64,000 bases of DNA from Shimia sp040225985 (lineage in GTDB: Bacteria > Pseudomonadota > Alphaproteobacteria > Rhodobacterales > Rhodobacteraceae): assembly GCF_040225985.1 (NCBI RefSeq), contig NZ_JBBPEU010000012.1, forward strand, positions 50,839 to 114,838, read 5' to 3'. Each line of letters begins with the position of its first letter. The stretch's first letter is position 1. Under the pieces are notes generated by a model that saw only the letters and a program-made list of their open reading frames with translations, ran no database searches and was not told the origin of the DNA. A program made the position numbers and the translations under genes. Positions 1 to 9,400 of the stretch are shown one piece after another.

Positions 1-1033
1 GACGAATGGTGTGGCGGGTGTCGTGCAGGGCGGCACGCGCCGCATCCCGCCGTGCCATCGCCTGACGCAGAAGTGCGGAGAGCCGCCCACCCTGATAGAT
101 CGGGCCGGTCGCTCGGATGCCAACACTGCCTGCATGGGTGCTGTAGGGGTTGTCAAAATCCTCGGTAAGGCCATAAGACCCTTCAAGACGTACAGACGGG
201 CCCATCAGCGCCCGTGCACGCAACACCGCGATTTCTGCGGCGGCAATGTCATGCTGTGCTTTGATCATCAAAGGGTGCGAACGCACCGCAATGGCTTTCA
301 CATCTTCGACAGTAGCAGGAGTTTTGGGCGCAACCGACGGCGCAACCAGCGCCCCCGGCTGGTGTCCGGTCGCGGCGGCAAAACGTTCACGCGACCGCAT
401 CAGGTCGCCCTGTGCGATGGCCAGATCTGCACGGCCACCCGCAAGGCGGGCCTCGGCAAGCGCCACGTCGGTGCGGGTCACTTCGCCCACTTCAAACCGG
501 TCTCGTGCGGCCTGCAATTCACGCGCCACGAGGCGCAGGTTGTTTTGTTGCAACTGCACGATCTGGGCATCGCGCACCACGTCCATGAACCCCTGCACGG
601 CCTCGAACAGGATCGCCTGTTCGGTGTTCAACAGTGTTTGACGCGTGGCAAGCACGGCCTCTTCCGCAGCTTCCACGGCAAGCCGTGTTGCACCATTGTC
701 ATACAACAACAATTCAAAGCCGAGCCCAATAAAAGCCTCGGCCGTATCAATATCGCGGGTTACCCCCCCGGTCGTCGCCGATGAGAATGTGCCGAACTGC
801 TGTGTCACGGTGCCCGACCAGTTCAGGATCGGACGCAACAGGGCATAGGTCGCAGCAACATCTTCGTCCGCGGCGCGCAGCAGCGCCCGGTTCTGTTGCA
901 AAAGCCCGCTATGGTCATAGGCGCTCGCCAGCGCATCCGCCAGTGTTTCAGTCTGCGCCGCAACCGGCATTGACACTGCGGCGGCCATGGCGATGACGCC
1001 GGCCTTAAACGAATTCAGAATTCCCCGAGCCAT
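1..1033 (-). CDS. tolC: TolC family outer membrane efflux protein (3' part missing)
   Basis: Outer membrane channel of tripartite efflux and type I secretion systems. Reading the minus strand from the ATG at 1033 gives about 344 codons without a stop, running off the left edge, so the C-terminal part is missing. The first 26 residues look like a signal peptide ending in VAAQ. They are followed by the alternating helical TolC pattern (TLADALASAYDHSG near the start, then NTEQAILFEAVQGFMDV and a VGEVTRTDVALAEARLAGG segment, which is the hallmark of the family). It is transcribed in the same direction as pcm, 57 bases upstream, an order common in Rhodobacterales. It could serve as exit duct for the RTX protein encoded nearby, but that is inference. 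Confidence 0.9.
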   Translation of the reverse strand, partial: MARGILNSFKAGVIAMAAAVSMPVAAQTETLADALASAYDHSGLLQQNRALLRAADEDVAATYALLRPILNWSGTVTQQFGTFSSATTGGVTRDIDTAEAFIGLGFELLLYDNGATRLAVEAAEEAVLATRQTLLNTEQAILFEAVQGFMDVVRDAQIVQLQQNNLRLVARELQAARDRFEVGEVTRTDVALAEARLAGGRADLAIAQGDLMRSRERFAAATGHQPGALVAPSVAPKTPATVEDVKAIAVRSHPLMIKAQHDIAAAEIAVLRARALMGPSVRLEGSYGLTEDFDNPYSTHAGSVGIRATGPIYQGGRLSALLRQAMARRDAARAALHDTRHTIR

Positions 1034-1090
1034 CTGCCCTCAACCTCTCATACCAACGCGGCAGGATTCGGCCCGCCGCGGCGTGTTTCG

Positions 1091-1744
1091 TCACAGCGTG
1101 AATGCGTTATGTTTTTCAAACCCCGGCAACACGGGTGCGCCTGCGTTGAATGCCAGACGCCAGTTGATCTGCCCGTCGATCATGTATCCGATACGTACCT
1201 CGCCAAGCGCCCCGTCCTGGAACAGACAGATAATGCGTCCGCCTTCTTTCAACTGGGCAACCACGGCGTCGGGCAGGGTTTCCACAGCGCCCTGGATCGT
1301 GATGACATCATAGGGTCCGTGTTCGGCAGCACCTTCGGCAAGTTCGCCACTGTGCAGGATGACGTTATCCGCCCCCTGCTCGGCCAGAATGGTCTGAGCC
1401 TCGCTCACGCGGTCTTCATCGTCTTCCACGGCAACGACAGCCTCGGCCATGCGCGCAATGACGGCGGCCGAATAGCCAAGCCCGGAGCCGATATCCAGCA
1501 CCAACTCGTCTTTCTGGATGTCCACGAAATCAAGCATCTTAGCCAGAACGCGGGGATCCATCACAACACGCCCATTGTCGAGCGGGACATGATCGCCAAC
1601 ATAAGCGGCCTGACGGCGGTCGCGCGGGACATAGACCTCGCGGGGGACCGACAACATCGCGTCAATCACTGTATACTTGGTCACATCCGATGGGCGGATC
1701 TGAGTATCCACCATGGTTTCGCGCAATACGTCGTAGTCGGCCAT
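1091..1744 (-). CDS. pcm: Protein-L-isoaspartate O-methyltransferase family protein
   Basis: SAM-dependent methyltransferase of the Pcm family, which repairs isoaspartyl residues. The protein is 217 residues from the ATG at 1744. The nucleotide-binding motif LVLDIGSGLGYSAAV lies near residue 80, followed by the acidic VVAVEDDE and a conserved DVITIQGAVE stretch. The reading frame stays open 69 codons further upstream, but that extension has no family similarity and would occupy the promoter region of the divergent phospholipase gene, so the start at MADYDVLRE is preferred. Alphaproteobacterial members beside tolC often have a degenerate active site, so true repair activity is not certain. Confidence 0.87.
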   Translation of the reverse strand: MADYDVLRETMVDTQIRPSDVTKYTVIDAMLSVPREVYVPRDRRQAAYVGDHVPLDNGRVVMDPRVLAKMLDFVDIQKDELVLDIGSGLGYSAAVIARMAEAVVAVEDDEDRVSEAQTILAEQGADNVILHSGELAEGAAEHGPYDVITIQGAVETLPDAVVAQLKEGGRIICLFQDGALGEVRIGYMIDGQINWRLAFNAGAPVLPGFEKHNAFTL

Positions 1745-1980
1745 ACCAAACTCTTCGTTCAGACTCGGGATGAGATCGTCTTGCCACAGAATGACAGGCG
1801 CGGCAACGCCGATACGGAGCTTTCCATCCGCACGGGCCATTTGCCGCGTGAAGCGATGCAATTCTGCACGGGGCCTCTCCGAAACCGTGTGTTGAACACT
1901 GCGACAATCAAAGACCGGACGAATGCCAGATGCACGGCAAGCGCTAGGCAAACACCTTCTGATCGGCTTAGGATGCAGTC

Positions 1981-3531
1981 ATGAGAAAACTGCTTAGCCT
2001 CCTCCTGATCCTTTCGGTGCTGTCAGTTCTGGCGATTATGACCGCCCGCATTCTGTTTCCCTTGCCGGGGACGAATTTCGAAACCGAAATGCAAAGCCTT
2101 CCGGCCGATTGGAATACGCCGCTAGGCCAGATCCTGAAGCCGGCGGTGGAGAGGAATCGGGGCCAAACCGGCGTGATGCCTTTGATTCACGGGCGCGATG
2201 CCTTCACCGCGCGCGCCCTTTTGATGCACGAGGCGCAAAGCTCGATCGATGCACAATACTATATCTGGCAGAATGACACGACCGGTCTGATGCTGCTGGA
2301 CGAGTTGCGGGCCGCGGCAGAGCGTGGCGTGCGGGTGCGTCTTTTGCTGGATGACAACGGCATTCCGGGGCTCGACAACATGCTGGCCGAACTGGATGCG
2401 ATGCCCCATGCAGATGTGCGTATCTTCAACCCTTTCACCCTGCGCAATCCCAAGCTGGCCTCGTACCTGTTCGACTTTCCGCGCCTGAACCGCAGGATGC
2501 ATAACAAGTCGATCACCTTTGACGGGTTCGCGACGATCATCGGTGGACGCAATATTGGTGACATCTATTTCGAGTTCGGGCAGGGTTTCCATTATGTCGA
2601 TGTCGATGTGCTGGCGGTCGGGGACATTGTCGATGACGTTACCGCGAATTTTGACAGCTACTGGAACAGCGCCTCGGTCTATGACGCCGAACAGGTTTTG
2701 CCGCCGCATTACAAAACAGGCACCCCGATCAAGGAAGCGGCAGCCACGGCGCGCCAGACTGCGCTTGGCTCGGGCTATCAGGACGCGATCAGAACCTCGG
2801 CACTGGCGCAGGGTATCCGCGAACGCGACGTGCCGATGGAATGGACACAGGTCGAACTTTTCTCGGACCCGCCCACAAAGGGACTTGGGCAGGCGGATGA
2901 CAGTGAGCAAATTGCCAGTGCCCTGACCCGATTTGCCCTCGAAGCCGAAACCAGTGTCGATATGGTGTCGGCCTATTTCGTGCCGGGCGATCCCGCGATG
3001 GCGGTGTTCGACCAAATGGCAGCCAACGGCGTGGCGACTCGGGTGCTGACCAATTCGATGGAAGCCACGGATGTGCCCCCCGTACATGGGGCCTACATGC
3101 AGCGCCGTCCAGCGCTTTTGGAAAACGGCACACAACTCTTCGAGTTGCGCGCCCTGCGCGAACAGCACCGGGAGCTGAGCCTGCCTGAAATTCTTGCCGG
3201 ATCGGCATCGAGCCTGCACGCCAAGGTGATGTCGTTTGATCGGGAACGGGCTTTTATCGGATCCTACAACCTTGATCCGCGGTCGGCCAACCTGAATTGC
3301 GAAATGGGATTGCTGATTGAAAGCCCCAGAATCGCTACAACGATCTCAGAGGCTTTTGACAATCCGAAACTGTCATATCAGGTGCATCAGGACGAGACCG
3401 GCGCCCTTTACTGGACCGAAAGCACACCCGAAGGCGGCAGGGCTGTACTGACACAAGAGCCGAATGTCGGCACCTTGCACCGCTGGTTGGTCACGGCCTC
3501 GGGGTGGCTGCCCATCGACTGGATGCTGTGA
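1981..3531 (+). CDS. Phospholipase D / cardiolipin synthase-like protein
   Basis: A 516-residue protein with two phospholipase D domains and an N-terminal hydrophobic segment (about residues 3-25) that probably anchors it in the membrane. Both HKD motifs are intact: HNKSITFD near residue 177, followed by GGRNIGD, and HAKVMSFD near residue 415, followed by GSYNLDPRSANLNCE. This pattern fits the PLDc_2 branch that includes cardiolipin synthases and YmdC/ClsC-like enzymes, which transfer phosphatidyl groups between lipids. The ATG at 1981 directly precedes the hydrophobic segment. The gene diverges from pcm across 236 bases in which I see no strong promoter. Substrate cannot be told from sequence. 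Confidence 0.85.
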   Translation: MRKLLSLLLILSVLSVLAIMTARILFPLPGTNFETEMQSLPADWNTPLGQILKPAVERNRGQTGVMPLIHGRDAFTARALLMHEAQSSIDAQYYIWQNDTTGLMLLDELRAAAERGVRVRLLLDDNGIPGLDNMLAELDAMPHADVRIFNPFTLRNPKLASYLFDFPRLNRRMHNKSITFDGFATIIGGRNIGDIYFEFGQGFHYVDVDVLAVGDIVDDVTANFDSYWNSASVYDAEQVLPPHYKTGTPIKEAAATARQTALGSGYQDAIRTSALAQGIRERDVPMEWTQVELFSDPPTKGLGQADDSEQIASALTRFALEAETSVDMVSAYFVPGDPAMAVFDQMAANGVATRVLTNSMEATDVPPVHGAYMQRRPALLENGTQLFELRALREQHRELSLPEILAGSASSLHAKVMSFDRERAFIGSYNLDPRSANLNCEMGLLIESPRIATTISEAFDNPKLSYQVHQDETGALYWTESTPEGGRAVLTQEPNVGTLHRWLVTASGWLPIDWML

Positions 3532-3607
3532 TCCGTCGGATAGCACGCTTGACCTTTGCCATTTGAAGGCGCAGCTTCGGCTCGAAATCAAGACCGGAGC
3601 CGCCTCC

Positions 3608-4405
3608 ATGCCTCATCCCTTTGTCACCCAACAGGATATCGAGACCTTTCAGCGCGACGGTGTCGTCCTGATCCGAGGTTTGTTTGCCGACCATGTCGAT
3701 GATCTGCGCGCCGGTGTGGCAACCAATATGGCCGAACCAGGCCCCTATGCCTCCGAGAACGAGAAACAGGGCGAGACTGGCCGGTTTTTTGATGATTACT
3801 GCAACTGGCAGCGAATCCCGGAATTCGAAAAGGTGATCCGAACATCACCCGCGGCAGAGGTCGCGGCAGACCTGATGCAATCAAAGACGGTTCAGGTGTT
3901 TCACGACCACGTGCTCGTGAAAGAGCCCGGCACCTCGATGTCCACCCCTTGGCACACGGATGGCCCCTACTATTTCGTAGAAGGCTCGCAGACCGTCAGC
4001 TTCTGGTCGCCACTTGATCCGGTCAAGGACGCTACGCTGCGCATGGTCGCGGGATCCCACAAATGGGAAAAGCCCGTGCTGCCGACACGCTGGGTCAGCG
4101 AGGAAAGCTTTTTCCCGAATGAAGAAGACTACATGCCCATCCCCGACCCGGACGCCGAAGGCATGACCGTGTTGGAATGGGACATGGCGCCGGGCGATGC
4201 GGTGGCCTTTAACTATAATGTGTTGCATGGCGCGCGCGGAAATACGTCGCCCACGCGCCGCAGGGCGTTTTCGCTGCGGCTTGTGGGGGATGATGCGCGC
4301 TATGTCGAACGGCCAGGGCGCACCTCACCGCCTTTTCCCGAACACGGCATGTCACCTGGGCAAAAGCTGCGCGAAGACTGGTTCCCCGTGATTTACGGGG
4401 CCTGA
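3608..4405 (+). CDS. Phytanoyl-CoA dioxygenase (PhyH) family protein
   Basis: Fe(II)/2-oxoglutarate-dependent oxygenase of the PhyH family, 265 residues. The iron-binding facial triad is visible: His116 and Asp118 in TPWHTDGPYY and His207 in NYNVLHGARG, with Arg residues 10-12 positions later that would hold 2-oxoglutarate. The ATG at 3608 was chosen because a GGAG lies 8 bases upstream and the family similarity begins at MPHPFVTQQDIETFQ. The frame is open 48 codons further upstream inside the phospholipase gene, but with no family similarity. The gene follows the phospholipase gene by 76 bases and may be cotranscribed. The hydroxylated substrate is unknown. Confidence 0.85.
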   Translation: MPHPFVTQQDIETFQRDGVVLIRGLFADHVDDLRAGVATNMAEPGPYASENEKQGETGRFFDDYCNWQRIPEFEKVIRTSPAAEVAADLMQSKTVQVFHDHVLVKEPGTSMSTPWHTDGPYYFVEGSQTVSFWSPLDPVKDATLRMVAGSHKWEKPVLPTRWVSEESFFPNEEDYMPIPDPDAEGMTVLEWDMAPGDAVAFNYNVLHGARGNTSPTRRRAFSLRLVGDDARYVERPGRTSPPFPEHGMSPGQKLREDWFPVIYGA

Positions 4406-4415
4406 TCAAGCCACC

Positions 4416-6455
4416 TTAGGCGGGCAGGTCGCTTGGAAAATCGGTGGGCAGGTCGGTGGGGAAATCTCCGGGCCCATCGGTGGGGTCCGGTTCGACCAGA
4501 TCAGCCCGCTGGCCAGATATCTGAAGCACGATGCTGTCTTGTGCGCCGCCATCCACCAAGGCCCAGATAATCTGACCTGTCGGACGATAGATAATGAAGG
4601 CTTCTTCCACGGTGTCCAGCCCGGAAAAGTCTCGCTGCGCATAGTTGATCTGGAAGTCATCCGCAGTGGCGTTGACGTTACCAAAGACCAAAACGTCGCC
4701 TTCTTCGCCGTCGAAATCCTGAATCCAGTCCGATCCGTGGTCTTCGACCCCGATATGGAAGAACCTGTCCGCGCCCTCCCCACCATTGAGACTATCGTGG
4801 CCGAAGCCGCCATTGATGAAGTCGTTTCCGGAGCTGCCGAGCATCATGTCGGAAAACGCTGACCCGGTGATGCTGTCGTCGCCCAAACCGCCAATCACCG
4901 TGTCGGAACCGAACCCGCCCTCGATGGTGTCGTTTCCGGCATCGCCGCGCAGTTCATCGTTACCCCAGCCGCCCGATACGCTGTCATTGCCAGCGCCGGC
5001 ATAGACCACATCCCTCAGGTCACGGGTGTCTCCTCCGCCGATGATGACGTCATTGCCATCCCTGCCGATGATGGTGTCGCCTCCGTTGCCACCGGTCAGC
5101 GTATCATCGCCCGCGCCGCCATCAATCCGGTCTCCGAGCGATCCCCCCGTTATGGCATTCGCGCCCTCATCCCCACGCAGATCGCCAAAGCGAGACAGGC
5201 GCGTTACCATGATATCAATGCCGTCTTCGCCAAGGGCATTGCTCGACCAGGTCAACATGAAATCGCCATCTGGCAGCCGCACGACCTCCATATCCCCATT
5301 CACCGGGATGTCATTTGCGATCTCGGCCATCGCCGCGACCGCATTGCCCTCCTCATCGAATTCCTGTGCACGGATACCTTGCGGTGTGCCCTCGTGATTG
5401 GGTGACCACCAGAACAGCAGGAACCCCCCGCCTTCGATCCCTACGACCTGGCTGAAACGCTCGGGCGCGAAGGTGGTGCCGATCGGGAACGTCGTGATAC
5501 CCTCGTCGTTGGTCACCCCGCCTTCATGGCGTACTGATCCCTCACGATATCCCGAGCCGTCTTCATCAAACATGCGCCAGAACACGTTCTGGCGGCCAAA
5601 AACCTCTCGGTCATAGGCCACCACGAAGCCGCCGTTGTCCAACGATGCGACCGAGGGGCGCATCGGCGGGGCATCTTCGGTGCCGCGCGCCACAACGATG
5701 TCTTGCCGTCCGGCGAAAAATCCGGACGCGGACGAAATACGCGCCAGAATGGCGGGCTGTACGGTATTCGGCTCGGAATGATCCGAGACCTGCCATACGG
5801 CCAGAGCACGCCCATCATCCAGCTGCACCAGTTCGGCGTTCGAACGGACAGGGTCCTCCTCATCAAACCCTTGAATAGGGCGACTACCGGCATCGATCTC
5901 TTCCAGCCTGACACGCGACGAGCCTAAAAGAATCTGGCCCGCAGACACACCCGGGACCGCCTCTTGCCCGGTAGGATGGGAAATCCAGACCGCCTGCATA
6001 CGTGACACAGTGCCCTGCAAACCTGTCGTCTCGTAAATATAGGCGTCCGGAAAATACTGGTTTCCGTCTTCATCTCCGGCGTTGGCCAGATATTCATCGG
6101 TGATGGGTGTGCCAGACGCATCAAACCCCCGCCCGAGAATTCCCGGCCCGGAACTGTCGGCCGCCTGGCTTGAATACAGGACGTGAAACCCTCCACCTGG
6201 GTGTGCGGCAACTGACGGGCCGGATTGAGTGCCAAGGGTGGTTTGGTTGATCTGGAACTCGCCCCCGCGCGCTTGACCGTCATCTTCGTAGATCTGGCCG
6301 AATATGCCCGTACTGGACCCGTCCTGGTTCTGGGATCCCCAAACCACAACATAGCCACCATTGGCGAGGGTAGCGATATCAGAGCCGATCTGGATGCCGG
6401 TTGCGTAGGTATTCGCCTGAAAAGGAGAAACACTCGTGTCGAAATAGGTGGCCAT
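4416..6455 (-). CDS. RTX-type calcium-binding protein with FG-GAP-like N-terminal repeats
   Basis: Probable secreted protein of 679 residues. The first 430 or so residues contain repeated units of the type LANGGYVVVWGSQNQDGSS..GIFGQIYEDDG, a beta-rich pattern common at the front of bacterial RTX proteins. Residues of roughly 435-560 form a block of glycine/aspartate nonapeptides (GGAGDDTLT, GGNGGDTII, GRDGNDVII and relatives) that fold into a calcium-binding beta roll. There is no N-terminal signal peptide, as expected for type I secretion. The tail ends in an unusual proline/aspartate-rich run (PTDLPTDFPSDLPA). The ATG at 6455 is preceded by GGAGGGGAAGA; an upstream in-frame start at 6527 lacks this. 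No T1SS ABC transporter genes are adjacent. Confidence 0.85.
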   Translation of the reverse strand: MATYFDTSVSPFQANTYATGIQIGSDIATLANGGYVVVWGSQNQDGSSTGIFGQIYEDDGQARGGEFQINQTTLGTQSGPSVAAHPGGGFHVLYSSQAADSSGPGILGRGFDASGTPITDEYLANAGDEDGNQYFPDAYIYETTGLQGTVSRMQAVWISHPTGQEAVPGVSAGQILLGSSRVRLEEIDAGSRPIQGFDEEDPVRSNAELVQLDDGRALAVWQVSDHSEPNTVQPAILARISSASGFFAGRQDIVVARGTEDAPPMRPSVASLDNGGFVVAYDREVFGRQNVFWRMFDEDGSGYREGSVRHEGGVTNDEGITTFPIGTTFAPERFSQVVGIEGGGFLLFWWSPNHEGTPQGIRAQEFDEEGNAVAAMAEIANDIPVNGDMEVVRLPDGDFMLTWSSNALGEDGIDIMVTRLSRFGDLRGDEGANAITGGSLGDRIDGGAGDDTLTGGNGGDTIIGRDGNDVIIGGGDTRDLRDVVYAGAGNDSVSGGWGNDELRGDAGNDTIEGGFGSDTVIGGLGDDSITGSAFSDMMLGSSGNDFINGGFGHDSLNGGEGADRFFHIGVEDHGSDWIQDFDGEEGDVLVFGNVNATADDFQINYAQRDFSGLDTVEEAFIIYRPTGQIIWALVDGGAQDSIVLQISGQRADLVEPDPTDGPGDFPTDLPTDFPSDLPA

Positions 6456-6626
6456 TCTTCCCCTCCAAAATCCGGGCAGCAACAAATGCACCGCGCCCAA
6501 ACATCGGGGAGCGCGGGCCAATAGCATCGCAGGCTAGCGGAAATTGCGGAATTAAGCCACCTTTATGCCCGCACGAGGTGGAAACTGATATACCGGAGCC
6601 CGGTGACGTGCGGCCTCTTAAACGGA

Positions 6627-7277
6627 TCAGCGGGCCGAAAACCCGATGCGCAGCGAAAGGGCAGATCCATACAATATGAACGAATACCCCAGAAGTTCGA
6701 GCCCTTCCTGAATCACGGTCTTAAACATAGGGTTGTAACCGCCTTGCATAATGGCCTCCCAGATGGCGCTTGTCCCCATCAGGCGGCTGAACACAACCAA
6801 AAGCAAGAACCCCATGTAGAGAAAGACAAAGTCGCGCGCGGCGTAATGCGCAAGGAACGGTTTGGAGATGGTTTTGCGGTTCAACCACACTGGAACGGCT
6901 GCAATGGCCAGCGCTACAGTGGCCGGAATGCTCCAGAAGCCATGCCAAATGCCGTCTAGAAGCTTATCGTTTTCCCGAATGAACAGGATCATAAAGAACG
7001 CGCCCACCATGATGAGGTATCCGCGTTTTTCAGGATGCCTTTTGGCTCCGATAAGAAAGAGAATTCCGGAGCACAGGATGAAGAGGTTATGCAGAGTTTC
7101 GGTCAGGGATTTCTCGGACAGTCCATTCTGCCAAACGACCACATCCAGATAGACAGACGCCACCACGGCAATCAGCATCGCCGTCAGAAACACAAGCTCG
7201 AACGCAACCCAGCGCGCGCCCACGGTCTTTGACGGCCGTTTCCGGTCGGTGCCAGGGCTTTCATTAATCTGTTGCAT
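6627..7277 (-). CDS. Hypothetical integral membrane protein
   Basis: A 216-residue protein of no family I recognise. After a polar N-terminus of about 22 residues come roughly six hydrophobic stretches: near 23-47, 64-82, 87-102, 116-136, 149-166 and 187-210. A short charged loop (AKRHPEKRG) and a FIRENDKLLDGIWHGFWS segment separate them. Acidic and histidine residues near the membrane (ENDKLLDG, HGFW, EGLELLGY) could be functional. It stands alone, codirectional with the RTX gene downstream and the YqeY gene upstream, with 171 and 237 bases of intergenic DNA on either side. Confidence 0.7.
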   Translation of the reverse strand: MQQINESPGTDRKRPSKTVGARWVAFELVFLTAMLIAVVASVYLDVVVWQNGLSEKSLTETLHNLFILCSGILFLIGAKRHPEKRGYLIMVGAFFMILFIRENDKLLDGIWHGFWSIPATVALAIAAVPVWLNRKTISKPFLAHYAARDFVFLYMGFLLLVVFSRLMGTSAIWEAIMQGGYNPMFKTVIQEGLELLGYSFILYGSALSLRIGFSAR

Positions 7278-7514
7278 CTTTCAGGTATCCATAAACCAAA
7301 GGGGCAAGGGCGCGATCAAGAGTTTGCTTTCTCACAGACTTCTTAAATCAGCAGTGTGGGAGAAAACTATCCCGAGCCGATCTGTCGACGGACGCCCTAG
7401 CACCGCAACCGTCTGACCGAAAGGGCGCGCGCCGAACTTGCGCCGTGCATTTTTTCCAAGAGCCCAGTTGCCAAGACAGGGAAGCCGGTCAAGTCGCGGA
7501 CATTCCCGCAAACC

Positions 7515-7973
7515 TCAGCTCAACTGCGCCTTGACCATCGGGCCGACTTTGCCGAAATCCATCTGACCCGTGTATTTGGCTTTCAGCGCGCCCATGATTT
7601 TCCCCATGTCGCGAATCGAACTGGCCCCGACCTCTTCAATAGCGTCGCCAATGGCCTTTGCGATCTCGTCATCATCAAGCTGCTTTGGCAAGAACTCTTC
7701 GATCACAGTGATTTCGTTGGCTTCCCGTTCGGCAAGATCAAGACGGCCGCCTTCTTCGTAGGTGCGGGCGCTTTCCTGGCGCTGCTTGACCATTTTCGCA
7801 AGGATTTGAAGCACTTCAGCTTCACTCACACCGTCCTCGTTGCCTTCGCCACGGGCCGCGATGTCACGATCCTTGATTGCGGCATTGATCAGGCGCAGAG
7901 TCGAGAGACGCTCGGCCGCCCGGTCGCGCATGGCCTGTTTCATCGCGGTATTGATCTGTTCTCGCAGTGTCAT
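7515..7973 (-). CDS. GatB/YqeY domain-containing protein
   Basis: A 152-residue YqeY family protein, related to the C-terminal tRNA-binding domain of GatB, the amidotransferase subunit. The typical features are all there: MTLREQINTAMKQAMRDR at the start, RLSTLRLINAAIKDRDIAARG, EVLQILAKMVKQRQES, an EANEITVIEEFLPKQLDDDEI segment and the C-terminal MGKIMGALKAKYTGQMDFGKV. The length matches the family. The biochemical role is unsettled; a link to tRNA-dependent amidation is presumed from the domain. It diverges from carA across 181 bases. Confidence 0.9.
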   Translation of the reverse strand: MTLREQINTAMKQAMRDRAAERLSTLRLINAAIKDRDIAARGEGNEDGVSEAEVLQILAKMVKQRQESARTYEEGGRLDLAEREANEITVIEEFLPKQLDDDEIAKAIGDAIEEVGASSIRDMGKIMGALKAKYTGQMDFGKVGPMVKAQLS

Positions 7974-8095
7974 TCACTTCGCCATTTGCTGATAAACACA
8001 AGGCTTGGAACATATCTAAAGCAGCTTCGCGAGGCAACCTTGACCTAAAAATATCAAGTTATTGATTTATAAAGACTTTGTATTTTCAGCATCCC

Positions 8096-8122
8096 TTGAC
8101 GATGCGTCGCGCTCGACATAGT
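8096..8122 (+). promoter_or_regulatory. Candidate carA promoter
   Basis: TTGACG at 8096-8101 and CATAGT at 8117-8122, spaced by 15 bases, sit 33 bases before the carA ATG in an otherwise AT-rich stretch (8048-8090). The -35 box is good and the -10 box and spacing are only fair, so this is a weak call. Confidence 0.35.
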
Positions 8123-8154
8123 TTCCCGACAATTTGTCACCCGGAGAGTCGACC

Positions 8155-9306
8155 ATGTCCCACGAAAGCCCGAAACCGACCGCATGCCTCGCCCTTGCTG
8201 ATGGAACGTTGTTTTACGGGCGCGGTTTTGGCGCGACCGGCGAAACCGTTGCGGAACTCTGCTTTAACACAGCAATGACGGGATATCAGGAAATCATGAC
8301 AGACCCGTCATACGCCGGACAAGTGGTGACCTTCACTTTCCCGCATATCGGCAATACTGGCGTGAACCCCGAGGATGACGAAACTGCCGATCCGGTTGCG
8401 GCTGGGATGGTGGTCAAATGGGATCCGACCACGCCATCAAACTGGCGTTCGGTTGACACGCTCTCGAACTGGCTTGCCACGCGCGGACGCATCGCGATTG
8501 GTGGCGTCGACACGCGGCGCCTGACGCGAGCCATCCGCCAACAGGGGGCACCACATGTCGCTCTGGCGCACGACCCTGACGGGAACTTTGACACCGACGC
8601 GTTGGTTGCCAAGGCGCGGGCCTTTTCGGGACTTGAGGGGCTGGACCTCGCCAAAGACGTCACCTGTGCGCAGTCTTATCGCTGGGATGAAATGCGTTGG
8701 GCCTGGCCCGAAGGTTACAGCCGTCAGGAAAATCCACAACACAAGGTCGTCGCCGTGGATTTCGGCGCCAAGCGCAATATCCTGCGCTGTCTCGCCTCGG
8801 CTGGCTGTGACGTCACTGTCCTTCCCGCGACCGCCACGGCAGAAGAGGTCCTGGCCCACAATCCCGATGGCGTGTTCCTGTCGAACGGACCCGGCGACCC
8901 CGCTGCCACTGGTGCCTATGCCGTGCCGATGATCAAGGGCGTGCTAGAGGCTAACCTTCCGGTCTTTGGTATTTGCCTTGGGCATCAGATGCTGGCACTG
9001 GCGCTTGGGGCCAAGACCGTCAAGATGAACCACGGTCACCACGGCGCGAACCACCCGGTCAAAGACAACGACACGGGCAAGGTCGAAATCACCTCAATGA
9101 ACCACGGGTTTGCCGTTGACAGCCAGACCCTGCCAGAGGGCGTGCAGGAAACCCATGTGTCCCTGTTTGATGGTTCGAACTGCGGTATCCGAATGACCAA
9201 CAAGCCGGTCTTCTCGGTTCAGCATCACCCCGAGGCCAGCCCCGGCCCGCAGGACAGCTTTTACCTATTCGAGAAGTTCGCCGCCAACATGGCCGCGCGC
9301 AACTGA
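8155..9306 (+). CDS. carA: Carbamoyl-phosphate synthase small subunit
   Basis: Glutaminase subunit of carbamoyl-phosphate synthetase, which hands ammonia from glutamine to CarB for arginine and pyrimidine synthesis. The 383-residue protein has the N-terminal CPSase_sm_chain domain (CFNTAMTGYQEIMTDPSY) and a C-terminal class I glutamine amidotransferase domain. The nucleophile is Cys274 in FGICLGHQM; the catalytic His358 and Glu360 are in VQHHPEA. The LSNGPGDP loop is intact. The ATG at 8155 follows GGAGAG by 6 bases; a possible TTG seven codons upstream is less likely. carB is not in the window, as is common when the two genes are unlinked in Rhodobacterales. Confidence 0.96.
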   Translation: MSHESPKPTACLALADGTLFYGRGFGATGETVAELCFNTAMTGYQEIMTDPSYAGQVVTFTFPHIGNTGVNPEDDETADPVAAGMVVKWDPTTPSNWRSVDTLSNWLATRGRIAIGGVDTRRLTRAIRQQGAPHVALAHDPDGNFDTDALVAKARAFSGLEGLDLAKDVTCAQSYRWDEMRWAWPEGYSRQENPQHKVVAVDFGAKRNILRCLASAGCDVTVLPATATAEEVLAHNPDGVFLSNGPGDPAATGAYAVPMIKGVLEANLPVFGICLGHQMLALALGAKTVKMNHGHHGANHPVKDNDTGKVEITSMNHGFAVDSQTLPEGVQETHVSLFDGSNCGIRMTNKPVFSVQHHPEASPGPQDSFYLFEKFAANMAARN

Positions 9307-9400
9307 GCTTGTTTTTCCCTAAATCCTTAAAAAATCGACTGAATTAACCGCCTATTAACCACCCCGACACAGCCTGTGAAAAGGCAGTGTCAGGGTGGTC

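Noticed and set aside
11..784. Long plus-strand frame of 257 codons at the left edge
   Set aside because: It is antisense to the tolC coding sequence, whose signal peptide and TolC repeats are clear.
1745..1951. 69-codon upstream extension of pcm
   Set aside because: No family similarity and it would use up the divergent promoter region; the MADYDVLRE start fits the family.
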